From Paraplanobispora takensis (GTDB lineage: Bacteria > Actinomycetota > Actinomycetes > Streptosporangiales > Streptosporangiaceae): DNA of 64,000 nt. The position numbers and the translations under genes are program-made. The stretch covers positions 282,696-346,695 of the forward strand of contig NZ_BOOK01000001.1 in NCBI RefSeq assembly GCF_016863195.1, written 5' to 3'. Positions 47,579 to 56,601 of the stretch are shown here, piece by piece; position 1 is the first letter of the stretch, and every line of letters begins with the position of its first letter. Under the pieces are notes generated by a model. The model made no database searches. It was not told the DNA's origin and was given only the letters and a program-made list of their open reading frames with translations.

Positions 47579-48280
47579 ATGACGGTGACGGTGTTGACGG
47601 GGGCGGGGATCTCCACCGAATCCGGGATCCCGGACTATCGCGGCCCGAAGGGGCTGTGGACCACGGATCCCGGCTACGAGAAGCTCGTCACCTACGACTA
47701 CTACATGGCCGACCCGGACATCCGGCGCCGGTCGTGGCTGTTCCGCCGCGACAGCCCCGCCTGGGAGGCCGAGCCGAACGCCGCGCACCGGGCCCTGGCC
47801 GCCCTGCCGGACGCCTGGATCGTCACCCAGAACGTCGACGGCCTGCACCAGCGGGCGGGCTCGCCGCCGGAGCGGGTGCTGGAGCTGCACGGCAACATGT
47901 TCGGCGCGGTGTGCACGGCGTGCGGGGCCCGCTCGACGACCCGCGAGGCGATCGACCGGATCCTGGCGGGAGAGGACGACCCGGCCTGCCAGGAGTGCGG
48001 CGGCATCCTGAAGACCACCACGGTGATGTTCGGCCAGTCCCTCGACCGGCACGTCCTGCTGGAGGCGATCAGGCTGGCCGGGGAGTGCGAGGTGTTCCTG
48101 GCCGTCGGCACCTCCCTGCAGGTGCAGCCCGCCGCGTCGCTGGCGCGGGTCGCGGCCGAGGCGGGCGCCCGGCTGGTGATCGTCAACGGTGAGCCGACGC
48201 CGTACGACCACATGGCGGACGAAGTGATCAACGAGCCGATCGGCGTCGCCGTACCCCGTCTGTGCGCCTCCCTCTCCTGA
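47579..48280 (+). CDS. Sir2-family NAD-dependent protein deacylase
   Basis: The 233-residue sirtuin has the NAD site LTGAGISTESGIPDYRGPKG, TQNVDGLHQRAG, the catalytic His in ELHGN, a zinc site with two Cys pairs (CTACG and CQECGG) and the C-terminal LAVGTSLQVQPA. It removes acyl groups from lysines, for example on acyl-CoA synthetases. ATG 47579 opens MTVTVLTGAG at the usual distance from the glycine loop. It sits between the APH-like and acyl-CoA dehydrogenase genes but with gaps of over 120 bases on both sides. Confidence 0.93.
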   Translation: MTVTVLTGAGISTESGIPDYRGPKGLWTTDPGYEKLVTYDYYMADPDIRRRSWLFRRDSPAWEAEPNAAHRALAALPDAWIVTQNVDGLHQRAGSPPERVLELHGNMFGAVCTACGARSTTREAIDRILAGEDDPACQECGGILKTTTVMFGQSLDRHVLLEAIRLAGECEVFLAVGTSLQVQPAASLARVAAEAGARLVIVNGEPTPYDHMADEVINEPIGVAVPRLCASLS

Positions 48281-48335
48281 GAGGCGCCCACCCCGGGAGC
48301 ACGGAGTTTCCGGCTCCCCTCCCGGCTCCCTGGCG

Positions 48336-48351
48336 AACCGACCGGTCGGTA
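48336..48351. promoter_or_regulatory. TetR-type operator, site C
   Basis: AACCGACCGGTCGGTA is a near-perfect palindrome (ACCGACCGGTCGGT is exact) about 50 bases upstream of the acyl-CoA dehydrogenase start. It defines the consensus shared with 18037 and 46282. Confidence 0.75.
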
Positions 48352-48402
48352 CGGTAGGAATGCAGTGACCGTTCGCCCGCGGGCCGTCCTGAAGGGGTTC
48401 CC

Positions 48403-49638
48403 ATGGCCATCGACTTCACCCTCGCCCCCGAGCACGAAGAGATCCGCCGCCGCGTCCGGGCCTTCATCCAGGAGACCGTCATCCCGGCCGTCAAGGACTT
48501 CGACGACGAGGGGAAGGTCACCAGCCGGGAGGAGTACATCCATGCCATCCTGGAGCTGCGCGGCAAGGCGCAGGCCGAGGGGCTGTGGCTGCCGCACATG
48601 CCCGAGGAGTGGGGCGGCATGGGACTGGGCCACGTCGAGCTGGCCATGGTCCAGTCCGAGGCCGCCAAGACCCGGCTGGGACCGTGGATCCTCAACTGCG
48701 CCGCCCCCGACGAGGGCAACATGCACACGCTGCTGCACTGGGGGACCGACGAGCAGAAGGAGAAGTACCTCAGGCCGCTGCTCCAGGGCGTGAAGATGTC
48801 GTGCTTCGCCATGACCGAGCCCGAGGTCGCCGGCTCCGACCCCACGCTCATCCGCACGAACGCCGTCAAGGACGGCGACGAGTGGGTCATCAACGGCCAC
48901 AAGTGGTTCATCTCCAACGCCCGCCGCGCGAGCTTCGCCATCCTGATCGCCAAGACCGAGCTCGACGTGCCGGAGGGCTCCCGCGGCGCCAACACCGCCT
49001 TCCTCATCGACCTGCCGCAGGAGGGCTGGAACGACGTCCGCGAGGTCGAGACGATGCACGGCTCGACCGGGCACAGCGAGATCGTCATCACCGACCTGCG
49101 GGTGCCCGACAGCCAGATCCTCGGCGGGCGCGGCAACGGCCACCGCCTGGGCCAGTACCGGCTGGGCCCGGCCCGGCTGGCGCACTGCATGCGCTGGATC
49201 TCCCAGGCCGAGACGGCGCTCGACATGATGGTGGAGCGGGCGCTCAACCGCTACAGCCACGGCTCGCTGCTGGCCGACAAACAGGGCATCCAGTGGCTGA
49301 TCGCCGACTCGGCCATGGAGCTGTACCAGTGCAAGCTCATGGTGCTGCACGCCGCCTCGAAGATCGACAAGGGTGAGGACTTCCGTACCGAGGTCTCGAT
49401 GGCCAAGCACTTCGTGGCCAACAGCCTCAACCGGATCGTGGACCGGGCGATCCAGGTGCACGGCGCCCTGGGCTACTCCACCGACACCCCGCTGGCCCAC
49501 ATGTTCCAGCACGCCCGCTGGGCCCGCTTCGCGGACGGGGCCGACGAGATCCACCAGATGCGCATCGCCGAGCGCACGATCGCGGCCTACCAGGCCACGG
49601 GTTCGACCAACGCCGCCACGGGAGGGCTGCCGCTGTGA
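48403..49638 (+). CDS. Acyl-CoA dehydrogenase
   Basis: The 411-residue flavoenzyme has the three-part family layout: an N-terminal helical domain, the central beta domain with CFAMTEPEVAGSDP and WFISNARRA, and a C-terminal helical domain ending with RAIQVHGALGYSTDTPLAHMF. This is the ACAD10/11-like branch, which favours long or hydroxylated acyl-CoAs. Electrons pass to ETF and thence, presumably, to the EtfD-like protein of this window. Start ATG 48403 follows GAAGGGG. Its stop overlaps the GTG of the SDR gene. Confidence 0.95.
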   Translation: MAIDFTLAPEHEEIRRRVRAFIQETVIPAVKDFDDEGKVTSREEYIHAILELRGKAQAEGLWLPHMPEEWGGMGLGHVELAMVQSEAAKTRLGPWILNCAAPDEGNMHTLLHWGTDEQKEKYLRPLLQGVKMSCFAMTEPEVAGSDPTLIRTNAVKDGDEWVINGHKWFISNARRASFAILIAKTELDVPEGSRGANTAFLIDLPQEGWNDVREVETMHGSTGHSEIVITDLRVPDSQILGGRGNGHRLGQYRLGPARLAHCMRWISQAETALDMMVERALNRYSHGSLLADKQGIQWLIADSAMELYQCKLMVLHAASKIDKGEDFRTEVSMAKHFVANSLNRIVDRAIQVHGALGYSTDTPLAHMFQHARWARFADGADEIHQMRIAERTIAAYQATGSTNAATGGLPL

Positions 49639-50474
49639 GCCGGATCGGAGACAGGTTCGCCGGAGAGGGCGCGGGACTGCTCAGCGGAGTGGGGACGGGC
49701 GCGCCCGCGCAGGAGTTCTCCACCGTACGGAGCGATCGGCTGGAGGGCCGGGTCGCGCTGGTCACCGGGGGCGGCAACGGCATCGGCGCCGCGGTGGCCC
49801 GGCGGCTGGCCGCGGGCGGGGCCGAGGTCGTCCTCGCCGACGTCGACGACGCGGCGGGCAAGGAGGTCGCCGACGAGATCGGCGCGGTCTTCGTGCACTG
49901 CGACGTGTCGCGGCTGGAGGACAACAAGGCCGCGGTCGCCACCGCCGTCGAGCGGTACGGCCGGCTCGACCTGGCCTTCCTCAACGCCGGCATCTCCTCG
50001 GGCTGCGGCCTGCTGGAGGACTTCGACATCGAGCGCTACCGCCTGGCGATGGGCGTCAACCTCGACGGCGTCGTGTTCGGCGCGCACGCCGCGATCCCGG
50101 CGCTGCGGGCCGCGGGGGGCGGGACGATCGTGGCGACCGCGAGCATGGCGGGCATCGTCGGCATCCCGTCCGACCCCGTCTACGCGGCCAACAAGCACGC
50201 CGTGGTCGGGCTCGTGCGCTCGCTGGCCCAGGACCTCGCACCGCTGGGGGTCAAGGTCCAGGGCCTGTGCCCGTCGTTCGCCGACACGGCGATCCTGGGC
50301 GAGGGCAAGGCGCTGCTGGAGCAGATCGGGTTCCCGATCCTGGAGGTCTCCGAGGTCGTCGACACGTTCTTCCGGCTGCTCGACAGCGAGGGCACCGGCG
50401 AGTGCTGGTTCGTCATCCCGGGACGGGAGAGCCAGCCCTTCGCCTTCCGCCGGGCCCCGGGCCCGCGCGCCTGA
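49635..50474 (+). CDS. Short-chain dehydrogenase/reductase
   Basis: The 279-residue Rossmann enzyme has ALVTGGGNGIGAAVA (NAD loop), DVDD after strand 2 suggesting NAD over NADP, LAFLNAGISSG, catalytic Ser in ATASMAG and the YAANK motif. About 40 residues precede the core, an N-terminal extension with an unknown role. GTG 49635 overlaps the stop of the acyl-CoA dehydrogenase (GTGA), so the two act together, probably oxidising a 3-hydroxyacyl-CoA or similar alcohol. Confidence 0.93.
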   Translation: MSRIGDRFAGEGAGLLSGVGTGAPAQEFSTVRSDRLEGRVALVTGGGNGIGAAVARRLAAGGAEVVLADVDDAAGKEVADEIGAVFVHCDVSRLEDNKAAVATAVERYGRLDLAFLNAGISSGCGLLEDFDIERYRLAMGVNLDGVVFGAHAAIPALRAAGGGTIVATASMAGIVGIPSDPVYAANKHAVVGLVRSLAQDLAPLGVKVQGLCPSFADTAILGEGKALLEQIGFPILEVSEVVDTFFRLLDSEGTGECWFVIPGRESQPFAFRRAPGPRA

Positions 50475-50475
50475 C

Positions 50476-50523
50476 CCGCCGGAACCCCGCCGGGGACGCG
50501 AGACCCGGGCGGGGCGCCGGCGG
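50476..50523. terminator. Bidirectional terminator between SDR and multicopper oxidase
   Basis: A near-perfect 16-bp GC stem (50476-50491 with 50508-50523, two mismatches) lies in the 64-base convergent gap. Confidence 0.65.
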
Positions 50524-50538
50524 AGGGTCGGGCGGCCG

Positions 50539-52857
50539 TCACTCGGGATGGTTGGCGGCCGTGCCGCCGACGCCGAAGGAGGTGCCGACGCCGTCGTAGG
50601 CGAAGTGCAGCACCATGCCCGCGACGGCGTGGGTGAGGTCGTGGCAGTGGGCGAGCCAGAGGCCGGGGTTGTCGGCGCGCAGCGCGACCTGCCACACCTC
50701 GCCGGGCTGGACGTCGAAGGTGTCCAGCCACAGCGGGCCGCCATCCGGCGGCTTCCCGTCACGGGACAGGACGAGCACGTGATGGCCGTGCGGATGCATG
50801 GGGTGGGTGTCGGCCCCCCGGTTGACCACGGTGAGGCGGACCAGCTCGCCCTCGCGGACCCGCAGCGGCGGCACATGCGGGAAGACCTCGCCGTCGACGG
50901 TGTGGGCGTACTGCGGCACGCCGCCGACGAACCTGAACTGGCGGTCGAGCACCATCGTGTAGTCGCGGTCGAACGCCTCGGGCGGGACGGGCGCGCCGTA
51001 GGCGAGCGGGCCGAACTCCTCCGGCGGCGGGGCGGGGGTGCCGTAGGCGAGCGGATCGAACACCGGGGCGTCGCCGGGCGGGGCCGTACCGGGTGCGGAG
51101 GGGCCGCCGCCCGGTGAGGCGGTCGCGGGCGGGGCCGTGCCCGGGGGCAGCAGGGCCAGGCCCGTCCGCGGGGCTCCTTCGACGGAGAGCCGCACCGGCC
51201 GGGCGGGCATGGTGAAGGCGAGGTCGTAGCGGGACCCGGCGGGCACCCTGAGCACCACGCCGGACACCTCGGACGGCCCGGCCAGGTCCCGGCCGTCGAT
51301 CGCCACCACCCGGAACGGGGAGCCGTCCAGCCGGAGCCGGTGCGGGACCGAGTCGGTGTTCACCAGCCGGAGGCGGACCGGAGTCCCCGCGGGGGTCTCG
51401 CGCGTGTCGATCAGGTCGGTGGCGCCGAGCGTCGTGGCGCCGGCGAAGGTGTGCACGGGCAGGGTGAGGTCGAGGCCGGCGGCGCCGGATCCGGAGGCGT
51501 CGCTCGTGGTGCGGCCTGAATCGGAGGGGGCGCTCGTGGCGCGGCCCGGACCGGAGGGATCGCTCGTGGCGCGGCCCGGACCGGAGGGATCGCTCGTGGC
51601 GCGGCCCGGGCCGGAGATGCCGGCCGCGGTGCCGCCGGGTTCGGGGGTCCCACCGTTCGCCGCGGGCGGGCGGGGGAGGACGACGAGCGTGCCGAACAGC
51701 CCCCGGGGGACGGCCTCGGCCGGATTCTGGTGGCTGTGGTACCAGTAGGTCCCCGGGACGTCGGCGCGGAAGCGGTAGGTGAAGGCGCCGCCCGGCATGA
51801 CGGCGTCCTGCGTCACACCGGCCACCCCGTCCTCGCCGTTGGGCACGTCGTATCCGTGCCAGTGCAGGCTCACCCCGGCGGCGATGTCGGCGTTGCGCAG
51901 CCGGACCTCCACCAGGTCGCCCTCCGCGGCGGTCAGGGCCGGACCGGGCAGGGAACCGAAGGTCCAGGCGTCCAGGGTCCGTCCCGAGGGGAGCGTGACC
52001 CGCTCCTGGCGGGCGGTGAGGGCGAAGCGCCGCACCGGTCCCGCCGCGTCGGAGGGCGTGCGCAGCCCGGCCACGGACACGCCGCCCGGGTGCGTGCCGT
52101 CGCCCGGGTGGGCGCTGCCCGACTGTGCGCTGTCCGGGTGGGCGCCGTCTCCGTGGGTGCTGCCCGGTTGTGCGTTGTCCGGGTGGGCGCCGTGCGCGTG
52201 GCCGCTTTCGAGGTCGGAGGTGCGCGACCAGGCGGCGCCCACGGGGGCCGCCACCGCGAGTACGCAGACCAGCCCGAGCGCCCCCACCGCGACGGGCCGG
52301 CCGCGCCCGCCGGCCGTCAGCCGGGTGATCCCCGCGGCCGCCGCCACGAGGGTCACCAGGACGATCCCGGAGACCGGGGTCGCCGGGTAGCCCACGACCA
52401 GGGAGACGACGAGGCCCGCCGCCGCGCCGTACCCGGTGGTGAGCAGCGCGGTCCGTACGGCCGGCGACGGCGATGCCGGGACAGGCCGCGCCGCCCTCGC
52501 CGGTTGCGCGGCGTGCTCCCGTACCGCCCCCGCGGGTTGCGCGGCGTGTCCCCGTACCGCCGCGACCAGGAAGGGGACAGTGAGCGGCACCGCCACCAGG
52601 GCGGGGAGGACCACCAGCGGCAGCGCCAGCACCGCCTTCTCCTGGGCGAACCACCAGCCCTCGGCGGCCAGGGCCGCCACGACCGCGATCCGCCCCGCGG
52701 TCGCGAGGACGGCGAGGCCGGTCAGGGCCGCCCCGATGAGCGCACCGCGCCGTCCGGCCCCCTCCCGCCGGACGGCCACGGTGATGCCCGCGCCCAGCCA
52801 GAGCCCCGCGACCAGGACGGTCAGGGCCAGGTCCAGGGCGAGAAGGGTGCGGATCAT
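50539..52857 (-). CDS. Membrane-anchored multicopper oxidase
   Basis: The 772-residue protein starts with about five membrane spans (residues 1-205), then a His/Gly/Asp/Ser linker (about 215-255), and a cupredoxin oxidase. Copper ligands are HWHG (about 331), WYHSH (about 373), HPMHPHGH (about 684) and HCHDLTH (about 736), so all four sites appear intact. Two Pro/Ser/Gly-rich insertions break the cupredoxin core, one made of a 10-residue repeat. It overlaps the upstream DUF6220-like gene (ATGA). The linker is rich in His and may store copper. Substrate unknown. Confidence 0.92.
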   Translation of the reverse strand: MIRTLLALDLALTVLVAGLWLGAGITVAVRREGAGRRGALIGAALTGLAVLATAGRIAVVAALAAEGWWFAQEKAVLALPLVVLPALVAVPLTVPFLVAAVRGHAAQPAGAVREHAAQPARAARPVPASPSPAVRTALLTTGYGAAAGLVVSLVVGYPATPVSGIVLVTLVAAAAGITRLTAGGRGRPVAVGALGLVCVLAVAAPVGAAWSRTSDLESGHAHGAHPDNAQPGSTHGDGAHPDSAQSGSAHPGDGTHPGGVSVAGLRTPSDAAGPVRRFALTARQERVTLPSGRTLDAWTFGSLPGPALTAAEGDLVEVRLRNADIAAGVSLHWHGYDVPNGEDGVAGVTQDAVMPGGAFTYRFRADVPGTYWYHSHQNPAEAVPRGLFGTLVVLPRPPAANGGTPEPGGTAAGISGPGRATSDPSGPGRATSDPSGPGRATSAPSDSGRTTSDASGSGAAGLDLTLPVHTFAGATTLGATDLIDTRETPAGTPVRLRLVNTDSVPHRLRLDGSPFRVVAIDGRDLAGPSEVSGVVLRVPAGSRYDLAFTMPARPVRLSVEGAPRTGLALLPPGTAPPATASPGGGPSAPGTAPPGDAPVFDPLAYGTPAPPPEEFGPLAYGAPVPPEAFDRDYTMVLDRQFRFVGGVPQYAHTVDGEVFPHVPPLRVREGELVRLTVVNRGADTHPMHPHGHHVLVLSRDGKPPDGGPLWLDTFDVQPGEVWQVALRADNPGLWLAHCHDLTHAVAGMVLHFAYDGVGTSFGVGGTAANHPE
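51501..51620. repeat. Four 30-bp in-frame repeats in the multicopper oxidase gene
   Basis: Units start at 51501, 51531, 51561 and 51591; the second and third are identical. They encode SGPGRATSDP-type decapeptides in a loop between cupredoxin domains. Confidence 0.9.
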
Positions 52858-53459
52858 CGCTGGTCCGGGAAGGTCTGCGGGGAGTCACCGGCTGCCTGGA
52901 CGCGCTCCGGGAGCGGGACGGCCCGGGAGGCTCCGGATCCGTCAGGGGAGGGCTCCAAGGGGACCCCGGAGACCCCGGAGACCCCGGGGGCCTCGGCGGG
53001 CGCCGGGGCCAGGCCGGCCTCCGCGTGGGCCCGCGCCCGCCGTACCAGCAGGATGCAGACCCACAGGATCACGAGCCCGTTGACCGCGTGCAGGCCGAGG
53101 ATGGCCTGGCCGACGACGTTCGTCTGCTCCTCGGAGGACCCGGTGACGGCCGCCAGGAGGAACCAGACGATCTGCAGGACGATGAGGCCGAAGGGCAGGA
53201 GGGTGAACCCGATCAGGCGGCCGGGCGCCTTCGCGATCGCGGCCGTGATCGTCGCCAGGATGACCAGGATGGGGATGGCGCCCGAGCCGTTGATCCGGTG
53301 CATGATGAACTGCGAGTCGTTCTCCGGCGTGGTGAAGACGCCGAACGCGGCGAAATAGAACTGGATCACGACCGCGCCCAGCAGGAGCACGCACAGGACG
53401 ACGTACGCCTGGCGCGCGAACGAGGGCCGGGCCGGCCGTGCCGTTGGAGTGCCGGTCAT
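52854..53459 (-). CDS. Four-span membrane protein, DUF6220-like
   Basis: The 201-residue protein has about four membrane spans (residues 18-40, 60-78, 85-107 and 120-140) and a Pro/Ala-rich cytoplasmic or external tail. His occur in HRINGSG and GLHAVNG within or near spans, a placement like that of heme- or copper-binding membrane proteins; DUF6220 is my best match by pattern. Its stop overlaps the start of the multicopper oxidase, so both are made together and may form a complex. ATG 53459 is used. Confidence 0.82.
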   Translation of the reverse strand: MTGTPTARPARPSFARQAYVVLCVLLLGAVVIQFYFAAFGVFTTPENDSQFIMHRINGSGAIPILVILATITAAIAKAPGRLIGFTLLPFGLIVLQIVWFLLAAVTGSSEEQTNVVGQAILGLHAVNGLVILWVCILLVRRARAHAEAGLAPAPAEAPGVSGVSGVPLEPSPDGSGASRAVPLPERVQAAGDSPQTFPDQR

Positions 53460-53616
53460 GAGTGCCTCCGGTTTCTCGCTTTCCTACGACCGACGCTAGG
53501 AAGCGGGAGGCGGGTGTTTAACCTGGTGAACCCTCCGAGTGGGGTGGGGTTTTCCTCCGGGCGGACCCCAGGCGGGCCTCCTGGCGGGGCCGGGCCGCCA
53601 CGCGCACAATGGGCGC

Positions 53617-55695
53617 ATGCGCGCTCTCTGCACGGTGCTCGCGGCAGTCGGCGGGTGCGCGATCGTGCTGGCCGTCGCACTCGCCCTGGCCACGGGCCAG
53701 AGTCAGCGGTCCCTGGTCGGCTGGATCCTGGTGGGGCCGTTGCCCATGTACGCCGTGAGCCTGGCGGCCTTCCTGCGCCGGCCCGACAACCTGGTGGTGC
53801 GCTGGCTGCTCGTCAGCGGGGCCGCGTTCGCCGTCGAGGTGTTCCTGGGCGACCTGGTGCTGGTCCTCATCGCCGACTGGCCGGCCGCGTGGGCCGTGGC
53901 GCTGGTCCGGCAGTGGGTGGGCCTGGTCAGCGTGCTGGCCGCGATCGGGTTCATCGGGCTCTTCCCGGTGGGCCGCGCGGAGCGCCCGTTCGAGCGGTTC
54001 GTCATGTGGACCATGACGGCCCTGGTCGTGCTGATCCCGTTGCTCAACGCGCTGTCCGACCTCACCCTGGTGCGGGGGATGTACCCCGGTGCGCAGCCGG
54101 TTTTCCGCAGTCCCGTCTTCGTCGAGTCGCTGGCCCCGCTGGGGCCCTCCATCGTCGTGCTGTACCAGGGCTTCCCTCTGTGGACCATGCTCAGCTTCCT
54201 GCTGCTGGCCATGCGCTATCGGCGGGCGCCGTTCGACCAGCGCCGCAAGATCAGATGGCTGCTGTTCGGCAGCGTCGCCGCGGCCGTCTTCTGGATCCCT
54301 GAGCTCCTCATCGTCTGGCTCACCGGGGAGGACTCGTTCGTGTACGCGGTGGTCGACGCCGTCAGCTGGCCGATGACGATGATCATCATGCTCGGTGTGA
54401 TGCTCGTGGCGCTGTTCCACGAGGGGGTCTTCGGCATCGACCGGCCGGCCCGGCGCTCGCTCGTCTACCGCCTGCTGTGGTCGCTGATCACCGTGGGCTA
54501 CGTCGGCGCCGCCGCCGGCATGGGCATCCTGGTCGGCCTGTATCTGCCGGTCGGCGCCGCCGTGCTGCTGGCGATCGGCGTGACCCTCCTGCTCCAGCCG
54601 GTGCGCGGGCGGCTGGAACGGCTGGCCGACCGGTGGGTCTTCGGAGCCAGGCTCGACGGCTACCGGCTGCTCAGCCGGTTCGGCACGGCGCTGGAGAGGG
54701 CGCCGGGCCCGGCCGAGCTGCTGCGGGAACTGGCCGAGACCGTGCGCCGGGGGCTGAACCTGACCTGGGCCCGGGTACGCCTCGACCCGGACGTCGCCGA
54801 GGCCGGGGACGCGCAGGAGCCCGGCGCCGGGGAGCGGGCGGACCCGGTGCTGGTGGTCCCCATCACCCATGGCGAGACGGTGCTGGGCGGCATCGAGTGC
54901 GGCCCCCGGCGGGACGGCCCGCTGCTGGAGGAGGACCGCCGCCTGCTGGGCTATCTCGCCGGTCAGGCGGCCTCCGCCCTGCACACCATCCACCTCACCG
55001 CCGAGCTGTCCGCGCAGCTGCGGCTGATCCGGCGGCAGGCGGCCGAGCTGGCCGCCTCCCGTGAGCGGGTCTCCCAGGGGCAGGACGCCGAACGCCGCCG
55101 CATCCAGCGCGACCTGCACGACGGCGTGCAGCAGGAGGTGGTGGCCCTGACCGCCAAGCTGGGTCTGGTACGGCAGCGGCTGCGGCGCGGCGACGCGCGG
55201 GCCGAACAGGACCTGGCCGACCTCCACCGGGACCTGGGCACGCTCCTGAACGACCTGCGCGAGTTCGCGTACACGATCCACCCGCCGGTCCTCAGCGACC
55301 AGGGGCTGCTGGAGGCGGTCGAGGCCCAGGCCGCCCGCCTGCCCGTGCTGATGGAGGTCAGGGCCGATCCGGCGCTGCGCGGCGCGCGTTTCCCCTCCCA
55401 CATCGAGGCCACGGCCTGGTACGCGCTGGCCGAGGCCCTGTCCAACACGGTCAAGCACGCGGAGGCGAGCCGGGTGGAGGTCTCGCTGCGCCGGTTCGAC
55501 CACCGGCTGATGCTGGCGGTCCGGGACGACGGCCGGGGATTCGACCCGGCGGCCTCCCGCGGGCTGGGCCTGACCGGGCTCGCCGACCGGCTGGACATCG
55601 CCGGCGGGACCCTGCGGGTGCGCACCGCCGAGGGCGGGGGCACCGAACTGTGCATGGAGATTCCCCTGACCCGGCTGGAGGACGAGGATGCCTGA
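53617..55695 (+). CDS. Membrane sensor histidine kinase, NarL type
   Basis: The 692-residue protein has an N-terminal membrane part with about eight to nine spans (1-330), a GAF-like region (about 355-470), the HisKA_3 dimerisation helix with phosphorylatable His501 in RDLHDG, and a HATPase domain (EALSNTVKHAEA, DDGRGFDP, GLTGLADR). It phosphorylates the adjacent response regulator, whose gene overlaps by eight bases. The membrane part has no recognised ligand site. ATG 53617 is chosen because upstream codons are antisense to GC-rich leader. Confidence 0.92.
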   Translation: MRALCTVLAAVGGCAIVLAVALALATGQSQRSLVGWILVGPLPMYAVSLAAFLRRPDNLVVRWLLVSGAAFAVEVFLGDLVLVLIADWPAAWAVALVRQWVGLVSVLAAIGFIGLFPVGRAERPFERFVMWTMTALVVLIPLLNALSDLTLVRGMYPGAQPVFRSPVFVESLAPLGPSIVVLYQGFPLWTMLSFLLLAMRYRRAPFDQRRKIRWLLFGSVAAAVFWIPELLIVWLTGEDSFVYAVVDAVSWPMTMIIMLGVMLVALFHEGVFGIDRPARRSLVYRLLWSLITVGYVGAAAGMGILVGLYLPVGAAVLLAIGVTLLLQPVRGRLERLADRWVFGARLDGYRLLSRFGTALERAPGPAELLRELAETVRRGLNLTWARVRLDPDVAEAGDAQEPGAGERADPVLVVPITHGETVLGGIECGPRRDGPLLEEDRRLLGYLAGQAASALHTIHLTAELSAQLRLIRRQAAELAASRERVSQGQDAERRRIQRDLHDGVQQEVVALTAKLGLVRQRLRRGDARAEQDLADLHRDLGTLLNDLREFAYTIHPPVLSDQGLLEAVEAQAARLPVLMEVRADPALRGARFPSHIEATAWYALAEALSNTVKHAEASRVEVSLRRFDHRLMLAVRDDGRGFDPAASRGLGLTGLADRLDIAGGTLRVRTAEGGGTELCMEIPLTRLEDEDA

Positions 55696-56476
55696 ACCGC
55701 TGCGGATCGTCATGGCAGAGGACAACTATCTCGTCCGGGAGGGCGCGCGACGCCTGCTGGAGGACTCAGGCGAGGTCGTCGTCCAGGCCGCCGTCGGCTC
55801 CGCTCCCGAACTGCTCGACGCGGTACGGCGGATGCGCCCCGAGGCCGTGCTGACCGACATCCGCATGCCGGCCGGCGCGGTCCCGGGCCTGCCCGCCCAC
55901 GACCCGGCCCCCGTCCGGACCGGCGCCCCGGCCGGTGCCCCCGGCGGGGCCGCCCAGGCGACCGCCGGGGCCGACCGGAACGGCCGGGCGATGGAGGGCA
56001 TCGACGCCGCCCACGCCATCAAGGCGGGCCACCCGGAGATCGGCGTGGTCATCCTGTCGCAGTACGTCGACGAGTCCTACGCCTTCGAGCTGTTCCGCGA
56101 CGGCACCGCCGGGCTGGCCTACCTGCTCAAGGACCGCATCGGCGACCTCAACCGGCTGCTGGAGGCGCTGCGCGAGGTGACCCGCGGCGGATCGGTCATC
56201 GACCCCCAGGTGGTCGAGGCGCTCGTCACCCGCCGCGTCCGGCTGCGCGAGTCGCCTCTGACCCTGCTCACCACCCGCGAGCTCGACGTCCTGCGGGAGA
56301 TGGCCCAGGGGCGCGGCAACGCGGGCATCGCCGCCGAGCTGACCCTGTCGGAGTCCTCCGTGGAGAAACACGTCAACGCCATCTTCGCCAAGCTCGGCCT
56401 CACCGCCGAGCCCCTTGTCCACCGGCGCGTCACGGCCGTGCTGACCTTCCTGCGCGAGACCGGCCTGCGCCGCTGA
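55688..56476 (+). CDS. NarL-type response regulator with insertion in receiver domain
   Basis: The 262-residue protein has a receiver domain with acidic pair EDN (11-13) and phosphoacceptor Asp57 in LTDIRMP, and a C-terminal GerE helix-turn-helix (about 195-255; LTTRELDVLREMAQGRGNAGIAAEL). After DIRMP about 40 Ala/Gly/Pro-rich residues (62-102) are inserted before GIDAAHAIKAGHPEIGVVILSQY, where the family normally has about eight. Conserved Ser in LSQY and Lys in LLKDR are intact. It is partnered with the overlapping histidine kinase gene. Confidence 0.92.
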   Translation: MPEPLRIVMAEDNYLVREGARRLLEDSGEVVVQAAVGSAPELLDAVRRMRPEAVLTDIRMPAGAVPGLPAHDPAPVRTGAPAGAPGGAAQATAGADRNGRAMEGIDAAHAIKAGHPEIGVVILSQYVDESYAFELFRDGTAGLAYLLKDRIGDLNRLLEALREVTRGGSVIDPQVVEALVTRRVRLRESPLTLLTTRELDVLREMAQGRGNAGIAAELTLSESSVEKHVNAIFAKLGLTAEPLVHRRVTAVLTFLRETGLRR

Positions 56477-56543
56477 GACCGCGGCCGCGCGGCCGTACCC
56501 GGTCAGGACGGCGGCACCGGCCGGCGTGTCAGGCGGGCCGCGC

Positions 56544-56601
56544 CCCGGTGGGCGTCAGGCGGATCGGCGGAGCCCGGTGGGCGTCAGGCGGATCGGCGGA
56601 G
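56544..56601. repeat. 29-bp tandem duplication across a gene's 3' end
   Basis: Copies 56544-56572 and 56573-56601. The right copy holds the last codons and stop of the membrane protein gene at 56584; the left copy lies just downstream of that stop. Confidence 0.9.

Noticed and set aside
51501..51620. Four 30-bp repeats as a CRISPR or regulatory array
   Set aside because: They are contiguous and in frame within the multicopper oxidase, encoding a decapeptide repeat.
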